DNA from: Mesorhizobium sp. YIM 152430
GTDB taxonomy: Bacteria; Pseudomonadota; Alphaproteobacteria; Rhizobiales; Rhizobiaceae
Assembly: GCF_029210365.1 (NCBI RefSeq)
Contig: NZ_JARGES010000055.1
Coordinates: 124,001-188,000, forward strand
Reading direction: 5' to 3'
DNA: 64,000 nt
Part shown: positions 48,913 to 59,014 of the stretch, one piece after another
Position numbering within the stretch: position 1 is the first letter of the stretch
Layout of the letters: every line of letters starts with the position of its first letter
Translations under genes and position numbers: made by a program
Notes under the pieces: generated by a model
The model's input: only the letters and a program-made list of their open reading frames with translations
Told to the model about the DNA's origin: nothing
Database searches by the model: none

Positions 48913-50249
48913 ATATTGTTCCGATCAGCCGAACTGTCGACGGCCGCAAGAAGATCGCCGTCATCGGCTCCGGAATTTCGGGCGCGTCCGCCGCCTGGGC
49001 CTTGCGCGAAGTCGCGGACGTGACGTTGTTCGAATCCGATCACCGCCCCGGCGGTCACACGGCCACGGTCGACATCGACTACGACGGAACCCCGGTCGCG
49101 GTGGATACCGGCTTCATCGTCTACAACGAGCACAACTACCCGGACCTGACCGCCCTCTTTGCGCATCTCGATGTCGCAACACATGAAAGCGACATGGGCT
49201 TCTCGCTTTCGCTTGACGGCGGCAAGCTCGAATGGAGCGGCCAGAGCTACGCGTCCATCTTCGCCCAGCGCCGCAATCTTTTCTCGCCGCGCTTTTTGAA
49301 GATGCTCGGCGAAATCCTGCGCTTCAACAAGCAGTGCGTCGCCGACCGCGACGGCGGCCGCCTCGCCGGCATGACCATCGGCGACTACCTCGTCGAGCGT
49401 CGCTTCTCGCCGGGTTTCCGAGACAATTACCTCATCCCCATGGCCGCCGCCATCTGGTCCACCCCGCGCATCAAGATGCTAGACTACCCGGCCGCGACCT
49501 TCGTCAATTTCTTCCAGAACCACCGTCTCATCCATCACGAGCGCCCGATGTGGCGCACGGTGACCGGTGGTTCCAGGACCTATCTGGAAAAACTGCTTGC
49601 CCCCCTGACCGGCCATGTCCGGCTTTCCAGCCCCGTCGAAACGATCATCCGCGACGCGCTCGGCGTCACCATCTGGACCGGGGATGCCGCTCCTCAACGC
49701 TTCGACGCGATCATCGTCGCCACCCATTCCGATCAGGCACTGAAGCTTCTCGGCGACCCCTCGCCGCTCGAACGAGCGATCCTCGGCGACGTCCATTACC
49801 GGTCGAACCGCGTCATCCTTCATCGCGACCAGAGCCTGATGCCGCGCCGCCGCATCGCCTGGTCGGCCTGGAATTACCTGCGCGCGAGCGGCGACGAGGA
49901 GGAGCGCGATGTATCGGTCACCTATTGGATGAACCGCTTGCAGGGCATCGATCAGAGCAAGCCGCTTTTCGTTTCGCTCAATCCCGCCATAGACCCCGCC
50001 CCCGACACCGTCTTCGGCGAATGGTCCTACGAGCACCCGCAATTCGACGCCCGCGCGTTGACCGCGCAATCGCGGCTCGACGAGATCCAGGGTGTGCGCC
50101 ACACCTGGTTCGCAGGCGCCTGGACCGGCTACGGCTTTCACGAGGACGGCCTTCGCTCGGGTCTTGACGCGGCCGTCGCTCTCGGTGCGGCCATTCCATG
50201 GTCGCGCGGAGAAACCGGCTCCGCCGAACTCCCGCTGGCGGCCGAATAG
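48909..50249 (+). CDS. NAD(P)/FAD-dependent oxidoreductase (amine-oxidase fold)
   Basis: 446 residues. N-terminal dinucleotide-binding motif IAVIGSGISGASAAW (about 19-33) and FESDHRPGGHTATV; the C-terminal FAD block is FAGAWTGYGFHEDGLRSG. Members of this group lie beside DUF1365 and Cfa-like genes in photo-oxidative stress clusters; desaturation of a methylated fatty acyl chain (UfaD-like) is a possible role. Translation is coupled to phrB. Confidence 0.85.
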   Translation: MNIVPISRTVDGRKKIAVIGSGISGASAAWALREVADVTLFESDHRPGGHTATVDIDYDGTPVAVDTGFIVYNEHNYPDLTALFAHLDVATHESDMGFSLSLDGGKLEWSGQSYASIFAQRRNLFSPRFLKMLGEILRFNKQCVADRDGGRLAGMTIGDYLVERRFSPGFRDNYLIPMAAAIWSTPRIKMLDYPAATFVNFFQNHRLIHHERPMWRTVTGGSRTYLEKLLAPLTGHVRLSSPVETIIRDALGVTIWTGDAAPQRFDAIIVATHSDQALKLLGDPSPLERAILGDVHYRSNRVILHRDQSLMPRRRIAWSAWNYLRASGDEEERDVSVTYWMNRLQGIDQSKPLFVSLNPAIDPAPDTVFGEWSYEHPQFDARALTAQSRLDEIQGVRHTWFAGAWTGYGFHEDGLRSGLDAAVALGAAIPWSRGETGSAELPLAAE

Positions 50250-50258
50250 GCACCGATC

Positions 50259-51107
50259 ATGATCCGCAAGGAGCGCATTACCACCATCGAAGCGAACGGC
50301 GCAGCACCCGCCGCCGCCGCTTCGCTCTATGCCGGCGAGGTGATGCACGCGCGCATGAAGCCCTTCGTGCACCGCTTCACCTACCGCGTCTTTTCGCTTC
50401 TCGTCGATCTCGATAGGCTTGCGGAGGCCGGTCGGCAATCGGCGCTCTTTTCGGTCGACCGGCCGGGCATCGTCTCCTTCCATCAGAAGGATCATTGCGG
50501 CCATGAGGGCGAGACGCTCCGTGAGAAGGCTGACCGCCTGCTGGCCGAGGCCGGCCTTGCGCAGCCTGCAAGCCGAATACTGCTTCTCGCCTATCCGCGC
50601 ATCCTCGGCTACGTCTTCAATCCGATCTCAGTCTATTTCGCCTATGGCGCGACGGGCGAACTCGTCGCTCTCATCTACGCCGTGCGCAACACCTTCGGCG
50701 AAAGCCACACCTATGTCGCGCTGGTCGAGGACGGCAATTTGACTCCGGCGGGCATCCGGCAGGAGCGCACCAAGATCTTCCACGTCTCGCCCTTCATCGA
50801 CATGGCCGCGCGCTACCATTTCCGCGTCCTGCCGCCGGGCGAAGTCGTGCGCCTGCGTATCCACGAAACCGAGGCCGACGAAGCGCTTCTTTCCGCAACA
50901 TTCGCCGGCACGCATCATAAACTGACGACGCGCGCCCTCGCGCGCATCCTCTTGCGCACACCGCTGATGACATGGAAAGTGATCGCGGGGATACATTACG
51001 AAGCGCTGAAGCTCTGCCTCAAGGGCGCGCGCTTTCACAAGAGCCCGCCGCCGCCGAAGCCGGTCAGTTTCCGCGACGAAGCACGGACTTTGCCGGCCGG
51101 CAAATAG
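50259..51107 (+). CDS. DUF1365 family protein
   Basis: 282 residues. The family blocks are LYAGEVMHARMKPFVHRFTYRVFSL, NPISVYFAY and the charged KIFHVSPFIDMAARYHF. DUF1365 has no assigned activity but almost always accompanies Cfa-like methyltransferases and FAD oxidoreductases in lipid-modification clusters, as here. Probably cytosolic or membrane-associated. Confidence 0.9.
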   Translation: MIRKERITTIEANGAAPAAAASLYAGEVMHARMKPFVHRFTYRVFSLLVDLDRLAEAGRQSALFSVDRPGIVSFHQKDHCGHEGETLREKADRLLAEAGLAQPASRILLLAYPRILGYVFNPISVYFAYGATGELVALIYAVRNTFGESHTYVALVEDGNLTPAGIRQERTKIFHVSPFIDMAARYHFRVLPPGEVVRLRIHETEADEALLSATFAGTHHKLTTRALARILLRTPLMTWKVIAGIHYEALKLCLKGARFHKSPPPPKPVSFRDEARTLPAGK

Positions 51108-51118
51108 CGGCCGACAGC

Positions 51119-52387
51119 ATGAGGTTGGAGGGAATGGAAGACAGCGCGACATTGCAGCCGAACACCGCGGCGGTGACATTGACGGAGGCGAACTTCGCCA
51201 CGGCCGCGCGCGGCCTGCCGACGCGCGCCCGCATGGCGCTCAAGGTCGGCATGTCGATGCCGCACGGCTCGCTCACCGTCGAGCTTCCCGACGGCCGCGC
51301 CCTCAAGGTCGGCGGCAATGGCGCCGGCCCCGACGCCCATGTGAGGCTCAACAACTGGAATCTCGTCGGCCGCGCCTTTTCCGGCGCCACGATCGGCGTC
51401 GCCGAATCCTATGTCGACGGCGACTGGGAAAGCGCCGACGTCACCGCCTTCCTCGAACTCTTCGTCATCAACGAGGAAGCGGGCGAGAAGGTCGCGGGCG
51501 GGGCGAGTTTCATGCTGACCCTGTTCCAGCGCCTGCGCCACTGGTTCCACCAGAACTCGAAAGCCGGCTCGAAGCGCAACATCTCGGCCCATTACGACCT
51601 CGGCAACGCCTTCTATCGGGAATGGCTCGACCCCTCGATGACCTATTCCTCGGCGCTCTACACCTCCGGCGCGAACGATCTGGAAGGCGCGCAGGCGGAA
51701 AAATACCGGGCGCTCGCCCGCGATACCGGCATCGGCCCGAGCGACCATGTGCTGGAGATCGGCTGCGGCTGGGGCGGCTTTGCCGAATTCGCCGCCCGCG
51801 AGATCGGCTGCAAGGTAACCGGCCTGACGATCAGCCGCGAACAGCACGATTTCGCCACCGCCCGCATCGCCAAGGCGGGACTTTCCGACAAGGTCGAGAT
51901 CAAATTCCAGGACTATCGCGACGAAGCCGGCCGCTATGACCGCATCGCCTCGATCGAGATGTTCGAGGCCGTCGGCGAAAAATACTGGCCCGTCTTTTTC
52001 TCCAAGATGCGCGATTGTCTGAAGCCGGGCGGCGCGGCCGGCTTGCAGATCATCACGATCAAGGACGAGGTTTTTCCGGCCTACCGTGCCCGCCCGGATT
52101 TCATCCAGCGTTACGTCTTCCCTGGCGGAATGCTTCCGTCTCCGCGGATCCTGCGTGCGCTCGGCGCCGATCATGGCCTGAACCTCGCCGCCGAGCGCGT
52201 CTTCCCGCAGGACTACGCCCGAACGCTCGCGGAATGGCGCGACCGCTTCCACGCCTCATGGCACAAGATCATGCCGCTCGGCTTCGACGACCGCTTCAAG
52301 CGGCTCTGGGAGTTTTACCTTCACTATTGCGAAGCCGGCTTCCGCGCCGAATATATCGACGTCCGCCAGATCATTTACCGGAACTAG
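51119..52387 (+). CDS. cfa: Cyclopropane-fatty-acyl-phospholipid synthase family methyltransferase
   Basis: About 422 residues; the start is uncertain (ATG 51119, or 51134 which has GGAGGGA too close). The SAM motif is VLEIGCGWGGFAEFAA, preceded by SAHYDLGNAFYREWLDPSMTYS and followed by SIEMFEAVGEKYW. It transfers a methyl(ene) group to unsaturated acyl chains of phospholipids. Either a true Cfa or the UfaM type that begins furan fatty-acid synthesis; the DUF1365/FAD context favours the second. Confidence 0.9.
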   Translation: MRLEGMEDSATLQPNTAAVTLTEANFATAARGLPTRARMALKVGMSMPHGSLTVELPDGRALKVGGNGAGPDAHVRLNNWNLVGRAFSGATIGVAESYVDGDWESADVTAFLELFVINEEAGEKVAGGASFMLTLFQRLRHWFHQNSKAGSKRNISAHYDLGNAFYREWLDPSMTYSSALYTSGANDLEGAQAEKYRALARDTGIGPSDHVLEIGCGWGGFAEFAAREIGCKVTGLTISREQHDFATARIAKAGLSDKVEIKFQDYRDEAGRYDRIASIEMFEAVGEKYWPVFFSKMRDCLKPGGAAGLQIITIKDEVFPAYRARPDFIQRYVFPGGMLPSPRILRALGADHGLNLAAERVFPQDYARTLAEWRDRFHASWHKIMPLGFDDRFKRLWEFYLHYCEAGFRAEYIDVRQIIYRN

Positions 52388-52459
52388 TAGCCCTTATGGG
52401 CGATAGGCAAATCGTTGCGTCTGCGTCACCCTTTCTGGTTGTCGTCAGGGAGAGGATTC

Positions 52460-53845
52460 ATGGCCGATATCGCTCCACAATACGTCGCGCCCGTTACCAG
52501 CCATGAAGCTGGTCCCCGTGGCTTGCCCCTTCTCGGCAGCGCGCTGGATTTCGGTCGCGATCAGCTTGGCTTTCTCGAAGCCTTGTCGCGCACCTATGGC
52601 GATGTCGTGCCGTTCCGCATAGGCGGCTGGCCTTGCCTGCTCATCGGCGACATGGCCGCAATCGAGAACATTCTCGTCAAGGACCATCAGAACTTCATCA
52701 AGAACCGGATAATCTGGCGGCATGTCCGCGCATTGTTCGGTCAGGGTCTCTTGACCAGCGAAGGCGAGTTCTGGCATCGGCAGCGCCGTCTTGCCGCTCC
52801 GCCATTCGCCGCGCGTCAGATTGCCGACTATGGGCCGGACATGGTGAGAATTACGCGCCGGATCGCGTCCCGCTGGACAGATGATGAAATCGTCGACTTC
52901 CATCCCGCGATGATGGAGCTCAGCCTGCGGATCGCCGCCAAGACCCTGTTCGACACCGAAATCGCCAGCGACATCGAGACAATGGAATTTGCCACCGACG
53001 ATTTGGTGGCGGAGATGGCGGCGCGCTTCAGGCGACCATTCCTGATTCCCGACTGGGTCCCGCTGCCCGGCCATCTGCGGTATCGCCGCGCAATACGCGA
53101 GGTGGAAGACGTAGTCGCGCGGATCATCTTCGAGCGCAGTCTTGACGCTGATCTGGAGAATCGCAGGGATTTTCTGTCGCGCATGATGCTGGCGCGAGGT
53201 GACGATGGACACCCCATGTCCGAAACGCAATTGCGCGACGAAGCATTGACGATGCTGCTGGCCGGTCATGAGACGACCGCGCTCGCCCTGTCATGGACGA
53301 TCGAACTGCTGGGCCGCAACCCTGTCTCCTGGCAATTGCTCGTCAACGAAGTGGACGATGTTCTGGAAAATCGTGATGTGACGACGGAGGATGTCGAGCG
53401 GCTCGAATATGCCGAAGCCGTCGTCAAGGAAGCGATGCGCCTTTATCCGCCCGCCTGGGCCATCGGACGAGAGGCAAAACAAACGTTCACGATCCGCGGC
53501 AAACGCTGGCCGGCTGGTACGACGATATTCATCAGTCAATGGGTGCTGCATCGCGACGCCCGTCACTTCGAGGACCCGCTGGCTTTCCACCCGGAACGAT
53601 GGATCGACGGAACGCTCGAGAAGCGCCTGCCCCGCTTTGCCTACATGCCGTTCGGCGGTGGTCCGAGAATTTGCATCGGCAACCGGTTCGCCATGATCGA
53701 GGCGGTGATGGCTCTGGCGACGGTGGCGCAGATGCTGACGACCACGCCCGTCGAAGGACGTGCTCCAACGCCGTTTCCATCGATCACCCTGCGTCCGCAA
53801 GGCGGCGTGTGGGCGCGTGTCGCCACGCGCCCGAAACGTCACTGA
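52460..53845 (+). CDS. Cytochrome P450
   Basis: 461 residues from ATG 52460 with GGGAGAGG upstream. Oxygen-activation I-helix AGHETTA, K-helix EAMR (ExxR) with the PERW meander, and heme loop FGGGPRICIG with Cys405. The F-G-G-G-P-R-x-C-I-G form and length resemble the CYP4-like eukaryote-type bacterial P450s. No redox partner is adjacent. It lies 72 bases after cfa on the same strand, so it may oxidise a fatty acyl product of that pathway, which is inference. Confidence 0.93.
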   Translation: MADIAPQYVAPVTSHEAGPRGLPLLGSALDFGRDQLGFLEALSRTYGDVVPFRIGGWPCLLIGDMAAIENILVKDHQNFIKNRIIWRHVRALFGQGLLTSEGEFWHRQRRLAAPPFAARQIADYGPDMVRITRRIASRWTDDEIVDFHPAMMELSLRIAAKTLFDTEIASDIETMEFATDDLVAEMAARFRRPFLIPDWVPLPGHLRYRRAIREVEDVVARIIFERSLDADLENRRDFLSRMMLARGDDGHPMSETQLRDEALTMLLAGHETTALALSWTIELLGRNPVSWQLLVNEVDDVLENRDVTTEDVERLEYAEAVVKEAMRLYPPAWAIGREAKQTFTIRGKRWPAGTTIFISQWVLHRDARHFEDPLAFHPERWIDGTLEKRLPRFAYMPFGGGPRICIGNRFAMIEAVMALATVAQMLTTTPVEGRAPTPFPSITLRPQGGVWARVATRPKRH

Positions 53846-53857
53846 CTTGGGTGCCCC

Positions 53858-55834
53858 CTAAAGCGTGATGCGATACCGCGCGAACCCGTTCTCGCCCTCG
53901 CCCGCCTCCTCGATCGTCACGCCCTCGACCTCGGCCATGAACTCGCGCGCCTTCGGGCCGGTGTCGAATACGACGGTCGTGCCTTCCATCGGCGCAAACG
54001 ACCAGTTGGCGTCGGCGGCCGGGTTGATCGTGCCTTCCTCGACAATGTAGCGCACGATGACGTCGCGGTTGGTGTCCGGCGCCTCGTAGACGACCTTGTC
54101 GGCCGCGATGTCGGGGAAGTTCCCGCCGCCGCCGGCGCGGTAATTGTTGGTCGCGACGACGAAACGCGCTTCCGGGTCGATCGGCTGGCCGTCGAAGGAC
54201 AGGTCGACGATGCGGCTCGCCTCGGGATTCACCGCCTCGCCGTCCTTGTTGTATTTCGCCGGCTGCGACAGGTCGATCCTGTAGGTCACCCCGTCGATCA
54301 CGTCGAAATTGTACGACGGGAAGTCCGGGTTGATCAGCGGAGCATCGCTCGCCCCTGCCTCGACCTGGTTGAACATGCCGGCCGACATTTCCAACCACTC
54401 CTTCACCTGCGCGCCGGTGATCACCACCGCCTGCACCGTGTTGGGGTAGAGGTAGAGATCCGCCACGTTGCGGATCGCCACGTCGCCGGGCGGAACGTCG
54501 GTATAGTAGTCCGGCCCGCCGCGACCGCCCGCCTTGAAGGGCGCCGCCGCCGAAAGCACCGGCAGGTCCGCATATTCGGTCGCCGACAGCATGTCGGTGA
54601 TGTACCAGATCTGTGCCTGGCTCACGATCTGCACCGACGGGTCGTCGGCGACGAGCGCGAAATAGGAATGGAGCGGCGCCGAGGTCTGCCCCACCGGCGT
54701 GCGCACATATTCGATCGTCGCGTCGTGGTCTTCCTGAACCGCCGCCTCGACTTCTGCATCGCTTTCGACCAGCGGCTTCACCTCGCGTTCCACGCGCTCG
54801 AAGATCGGCCGCGCCTCGGAGGTCGAGGCGACCACCTTCCAGGCTTCGCCGTCGCGCTCCAGCATCAGGTCGATGAGCCCCAGATGCGAGCCCCAGAACC
54901 CGCCCATCACGCCCGGCTTGCCGCCGATCAGTCCGGCGGCATTGTCGACGCCGTCGACATCGTCGAAATCGGTGCCGGGGAAGGCCAGATGCGAATGTCC
55001 GGTGACGATCGCATCGATCCCCTCGATACCGGCGATCAGGATCGAGGCGTTTTCGAGATTCTCGGCATATTCCGTCGGTCCCATGCCCGAATGCGAGAGC
55101 GCGATGACGATGTCTGCGCCTTCCTCGCGGATTTTCGGCACCCACGCTTCGGCCGCCTTCACCATGTCGCGAGCCTCGACATTGCCGACGAGATGACGCG
55201 AATCCCACGTCATGATCTGCGGCGGCACGAATCCGATCAGTCCGACCTTGATCGGATGCTCCTCGCCCGCGCCGTCGACCACCGTCCTTTCGAGAATGAC
55301 GTAGGGCTCGACCAGCAGGTCGTCGTCGAGCGGGCTGTCGGCCAGCGTCCCCTTGGCGACGTTCGCGCACACGAACGGGAAATCGGCCCCGTCGAGCACC
55401 TTCTGCATGTAGTCGAGCCCGTAATTGAACTCGTGATTGCCCAGCGTCGAGCAGTCATAGCCGAGCACGTTCATCGCCTTGATGATGGGATGCACGTCGC
55501 CATCGTTCATGCCCCGCTCATAGGCGTAGTAGTCGCCCATCGGGTTACCCTGGAGGAAATCGCCATTGTCGAGCAGCATCGAGTTCGTCGCCTCGGCGCG
55601 AATCTCGTCGATGATCGTCGCGGTTCGGGCAACGCCCATCGTGTCGTTCGGCCGGTCGCCGTAATAATCGTAGGGGAAGACGTGAACGTGGAGGTCGGTT
55701 GTCTCCATGATGCGCAGATGCGCCTGGTTGGCCTGCGCGCGCGCCGAGAACGGATGCAGCGCGATCAGCGCGCCTGCGGCAGCCGAACCGGCGAGAAAAG
55801 CGCGGCGCGACAGCGGATGAAGCGTAGCGGGCAT
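53858..55834 (-). CDS. Tat-exported 5'-nucleotidase / 2',3'-cyclic nucleotide phosphodiesterase family
   Basis: 658 residues. A Tat signal with SRRAFLAG at residues 9-16 and cleavage near 34. The N-terminal calcineurin-like metallophosphatase domain has [29 protein letters not shown] and TGHSH metal ligands; the C-terminal domain (about 375-600) is the substrate-binding domain with NNYRAGGGG. It hydrolyses extracellular nucleotides to supply phosphate and nucleosides. CpdB and UshA-type substrates are not separable by sequence. Confidence 0.92.
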   Translation of the reverse strand: MPATLHPLSRRAFLAGSAAAGALIALHPFSARAQANQAHLRIMETTDLHVHVFPYDYYGDRPNDTMGVARTATIIDEIRAEATNSMLLDNGDFLQGNPMGDYYAYERGMNDGDVHPIIKAMNVLGYDCSTLGNHEFNYGLDYMQKVLDGADFPFVCANVAKGTLADSPLDDDLLVEPYVILERTVVDGAGEEHPIKVGLIGFVPPQIMTWDSRHLVGNVEARDMVKAAEAWVPKIREEGADIVIALSHSGMGPTEYAENLENASILIAGIEGIDAIVTGHSHLAFPGTDFDDVDGVDNAAGLIGGKPGVMGGFWGSHLGLIDLMLERDGEAWKVVASTSEARPIFERVEREVKPLVESDAEVEAAVQEDHDATIEYVRTPVGQTSAPLHSYFALVADDPSVQIVSQAQIWYITDMLSATEYADLPVLSAAAPFKAGGRGGPDYYTDVPPGDVAIRNVADLYLYPNTVQAVVITGAQVKEWLEMSAGMFNQVEAGASDAPLINPDFPSYNFDVIDGVTYRIDLSQPAKYNKDGEAVNPEASRIVDLSFDGQPIDPEARFVVATNNYRAGGGGNFPDIAADKVVYEAPDTNRDVIVRYIVEEGTINPAADANWSFAPMEGTTVVFDTGPKAREFMAEVEGVTIEEAGEGENGFARYRITL

Positions 55835-55954
55835 GGGGTTCTCCGTCTGAAGGATTTTCGTTGGTCTATCGAGACGCCGCGATTTGAGCGCCTGAAAGAG
55901 CGCCAGTCCAGCAATTTTTGGTGACGCGTGGATGACGCGGCGCCCGACGTTGCG

Positions 55955-56431
55955 TCACGCCAGTTCCGGATCGATGCCCATATTCGTCCGGTCGATCACC
56001 TCACGCAGCGCGAAGGACGAGTTGATCTTGGTGACGTGCGGCATCGCCGTCAGCCAGTCGCGGTGGATGCGCTCGTAGTCGGCGAGGTCCTTCGCCGCTA
56101 TGCGCAGAATGTAGTCGTATTCGCCCGACATCAGATGACAGGAGAGCACATTCGGGCAGCGCTTCACCGCTGCCTCGAAATCCGCCAGCGTCTTCTCGAA
56201 CTGGCCCGACAGAGAAACATGGACGATCGCCGTCATCTTGTGGCCGAGCGCGGCATTGGAAAGCCGCGCGTGATAGCCGCGGACCACGCCGTTCTTCTCC
56301 AGAATGTCGAGCCGGCGCGAACACGCCGACTGCGACAGACCGACCCGATCGGCAAGCGCGGCATTCGAAATCCGCCCTTCCGCCTGAAGCGTCTCCAGAA
56401 TGGCGACATCCGTCTTGTCGAGCTGCATCAT
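55955..56431 (-). CDS. Lrp/AsnC family regulator of ald
   Basis: 158 residues: N-terminal winged helix (about 3-60, DVAILETLQAEGRISNAALADRVGLS) and C-terminal RAM ligand-binding domain (about 72-145). It is divergent from alanine dehydrogenase, the arrangement of AldR-type regulators, which induce ald in response to alanine. Confidence 0.9.
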   Translation of the reverse strand: MMQLDKTDVAILETLQAEGRISNAALADRVGLSQSACSRRLDILEKNGVVRGYHARLSNAALGHKMTAIVHVSLSGQFEKTLADFEAAVKRCPNVLSCHLMSGEYDYILRIAAKDLADYERIHRDWLTAMPHVTKINSSFALREVIDRTNMGIDPELA

Positions 56432-56570
56432 TCGCAGAATTCACCGCTATTTGAACTTTGGACGCAACGATACGCCATTCGTGCCGCGATCCGCAATCGT
56501 CGCCGCAAGCCCGTTCGACGATCCGGGCGCTAGAATCGCGCGAAATTCAGGGACAAGAGGAGAACACCCC

Positions 56571-57686
56571 ATGCGCGTCGGTTGCCCGAAGGAAATCAAG
56601 AACCACGAATATCGCGTCGGGCTCACCCCCGGTTCTGTTCGCGAATATATCGCGCATGGCCATGACGTGATCGTGGAAACCGGCGCGGGCGCCGGCATCG
56701 GCGCCGACGACAACGCCTACCGTTCCGCCGGTGCGACGATCGTGAAGACCGCGGCCGAGGTCTTTGCCAAGGCCGACATGATCGTCAAGGTGAAGGAGCC
56801 GCAGCCCTCCGAATGGGTGCAGCTTCGCGAAGACCAGCTTCTCTACACCTATCTCCACCTCGCCCCCGACCCGGAGCAGACGAAGGGCCTGGTAGAATCC
56901 GGCGTCACCGCGATCGCATACGAGACCGTGACGGATGATCGCGGCGGTCTGCCGCTGCTGGCGCCGATGTCCGAAGTCGCCGGCCGCCTGTCGATCCAGG
57001 CCGGCGCCACCGCGTTGCAGAAGGCCAATGGCGGCCGCGGCGTGTTGCTCGGCGGCGTTCCGGGTGTGCTGCCAGGCAAGGTCGCGGTCATCGGCGGCGG
57101 CGTCGTCGGCCTCCATGCGGCCAAGATGGCGGTAGGCTTGGGCGCCGACGTGACGATCCTCGACCGTTCGATCCCGCGCCTGCGCCAGCTCGACGACATC
57201 TTCAACGGCCGCGTCCACACGCGTTATTCCACCGTTGAGGCGCTCGAGGAAGAGTGCTTCTCGGCCGACATCGTCGTCGGCGCCGTGCTGATCCCCGGCG
57301 CCGCCGCGCCCAAGCTCGTCACCCGCGAGATGCTGTCGGGCATGAAGAAGGGTGCGGTCCTCGTCGATGTCGCCATCGACCAGGGCGGCTGCTTCGAGAC
57401 CTCCCACGCCACAACCCATGCCGATCCGACCTACGAGGTCGACGGCATCATCCATTATTGCGTTGCCAACATGCCGGGCGCCGTGCCGGTCACCTCGGCC
57501 CATGCGCTCAACAACGCGACGCTGCACTACGGCCTGCAACTGGCGGACCGCGGTCTCAAGGCCATCCTCGACGACAAGCACCTGCGCAACGGCCTCAACG
57601 TCCACAAGGGCCGTATCACCAACGCGCCGGTCGCCGAGGCGCTCGGCTACGAGATGGTCGACGTGCAGAAGGCGCTCGCCGCCTGA
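56571..57686 (+). CDS. ald: Alanine dehydrogenase
   Basis: 371 residues from ATG 56571 with AGAGGAG upstream; an in-frame upstream extension is rejected. Interconverts L-alanine and pyruvate plus ammonium with NAD. The opening MRVGCPKEIKNHEYRVGLTP, the NAD loop VIGGGVVGLHAAKMA and the catalytic Lys/His region (LYTYLHLAPDP) are present. Controlled by the divergent Lrp regulator. Confidence 0.96.
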   Translation: MRVGCPKEIKNHEYRVGLTPGSVREYIAHGHDVIVETGAGAGIGADDNAYRSAGATIVKTAAEVFAKADMIVKVKEPQPSEWVQLREDQLLYTYLHLAPDPEQTKGLVESGVTAIAYETVTDDRGGLPLLAPMSEVAGRLSIQAGATALQKANGGRGVLLGGVPGVLPGKVAVIGGGVVGLHAAKMAVGLGADVTILDRSIPRLRQLDDIFNGRVHTRYSTVEALEEECFSADIVVGAVLIPGAAAPKLVTREMLSGMKKGAVLVDVAIDQGGCFETSHATTHADPTYEVDGIIHYCVANMPGAVPVTSAHALNNATLHYGLQLADRGLKAILDDKHLRNGLNVHKGRITNAPVAEALGYEMVDVQKALAA

Positions 57687-57774
57687 TCCGTTTCGCTGCG
57701 GTCTCTCCTCCTCCCCCGCAGCGACGCATCGGGCCGAAACCTGGTATTCGGTATTCGGCAATCCGATGTCCTCG

Positions 57775-57811
57775 AAGCCCGTCGATCTCTGGATCGGCGG
57801 GCTTTCGCTTT
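57775..57811 (+). terminator. Terminator after ald
   Basis: Thirteen-base stem (57775-57787 with 57792-57804, one T-G pair) closed by TCTG, followed by TCGCTTT. Confidence 0.7.
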
Positions 57812-57816
57812 AGGGG

Positions 57817-58383
57817 CTAGCGAACGAACTCGTCGATCCGGCGGATCGTGACGCGACGATTGCGCCAGTCTTCCAACGGAGTATCGACAAGCAGGAAGTC
57901 CTCGCCGTAACCGACGGTTTCAAGAATTCGCGGCTGCACCCCAAACTCGTTGACGAGCACGCGCTTCAAGGATTCGGCGCGACGTTCGGACAAGATCTGG
58001 TTGGACCCGCGCGATCCCACCGCATCCGTATGGCCTTCGATCAGAAAGCGCGCGCCGCGCCGGCGCCGGCCAAGTTGGTCGAACGCCGTCGCGATCTCGC
58101 GAACCTTGCGAAACTCCGAGCGAGGAATTTCGGCCGAGCCGAACGCGAAATTGATGGCTTGAATGTCAATGGACGGCGCTTGCCGGCGAAGCTCGGGCCT
58201 GCGCCGGAATTCCTGGATCGTCACGCGCTCCTCCGGCCGCACGCGTCGACGTGGTGCCGCATCGAGCTGGCGCATGATCTGGCCCGAGGATGGCCCGCCA
58301 CGATCCTGCGTGAAAGCAATTGATGGCAGAGCCAATGCACCAGTGGCGGCGGCGGCGCTGGCAAGGAAGAATCTGCGGTTCAT
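57817..58383 (-). CDS. OmpA-family peptidoglycan-binding protein
   Basis: 188 residues from ATG 58383 (MNRRFFLAS). An N-terminal signal with a twin-arginine-like RR and hydrophobic core (about 4-24). The OmpA_C domain (about 75-185) has IEGHTDAVGSRGSNQILSERRAESLKR, including the Asp and Arg that hold diaminopimelate. It is an exported anchor linking envelope to peptidoglycan; it lacks the beta-barrel of OmpA itself. Confidence 0.88.
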   Translation of the reverse strand: MNRRFFLASAAAATGALALPSIAFTQDRGGPSSGQIMRQLDAAPRRRVRPEERVTIQEFRRRPELRRQAPSIDIQAINFAFGSAEIPRSEFRKVREIATAFDQLGRRRRGARFLIEGHTDAVGSRGSNQILSERRAESLKRVLVNEFGVQPRILETVGYGEDFLLVDTPLEDWRNRRVTIRRIDEFVR

Positions 58384-58492
58384 GGTTCGTCTCTTTCTCG
58401 TATGTCGACCAGGAGCCGAAATTGGCAACGGATGGGTGAAGCTAACGTGAACGCCCTCGTTGGCAGGCATTCAGCATCGTTAATGCGCGACC

Positions 58493-59014
58493 TCAGACCC
58501 AGGGCTCGACCTCTTCCTCATCGAATCCGACGGGGCGAAATCCCATGCGCTGGTAGAGTTGCAGCGCGCGCGGGCTGTCCAGCGTATTGGTGTGGATCGT
58601 CACCCTGGCAGGTTCATGGTCCCACGCGGCATGAATGCCCTCCGACAGGAAGAATTTCGCCAGCCCCCGCCCTTGGAAATCCGGCATCAGGCCAAAATAG
58701 AGGATCTCGGCCTCGTCGGGCCTGCGCGAAAGGTCGAGTTCGCAGAACCCTGCCGGGCATCCGTCGACATAGAGCACCTCGATCTGCGTTGCCGGCGACC
58801 GGATCATCTCCATGAGTTCGCCATCGGGCGTGTCGCGGCGCAGCATCCAGTGGTGTGGCTTGCCGATCTCGCGATAGAGATAGCGATAGAACGAGACAGG
58901 CATGTCGCGTGCGCGCATCAGCGCGACGCGCTGGCCGAGCGGCATCGGTATTCGCGCCGCCGGCCGCTCCGTCATTTCCAGATGCGTGATCCGCGCCTTG
59001 AGCGGGCGGGTCAC
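58493..59014 (-). CDS. GNAT family N-acetyltransferase coupled to sseA
   Basis: 173 residues; the GTG start overlaps the sseA stop (GTGA), implying coupled translation. GNAT features: GLMPDFQGRGLAKFFL binding acetyl-CoA and TLDSPRALQLYQRMGF. Substrate unknown; operon partners suggest a sulfur amino-acid or cysteine-related compound, which is inference. Confidence 0.85.
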   Translation of the reverse strand: MTRPLKARITHLEMTERPAARIPMPLGQRVALMRARDMPVSFYRYLYREIGKPHHWMLRRDTPDGELMEMIRSPATQIEVLYVDGCPAGFCELDLSRRPDEAEILYFGLMPDFQGRGLAKFFLSEGIHAAWDHEPARVTIHTNTLDSPRALQLYQRMGFRPVGFDEEEVEPWV

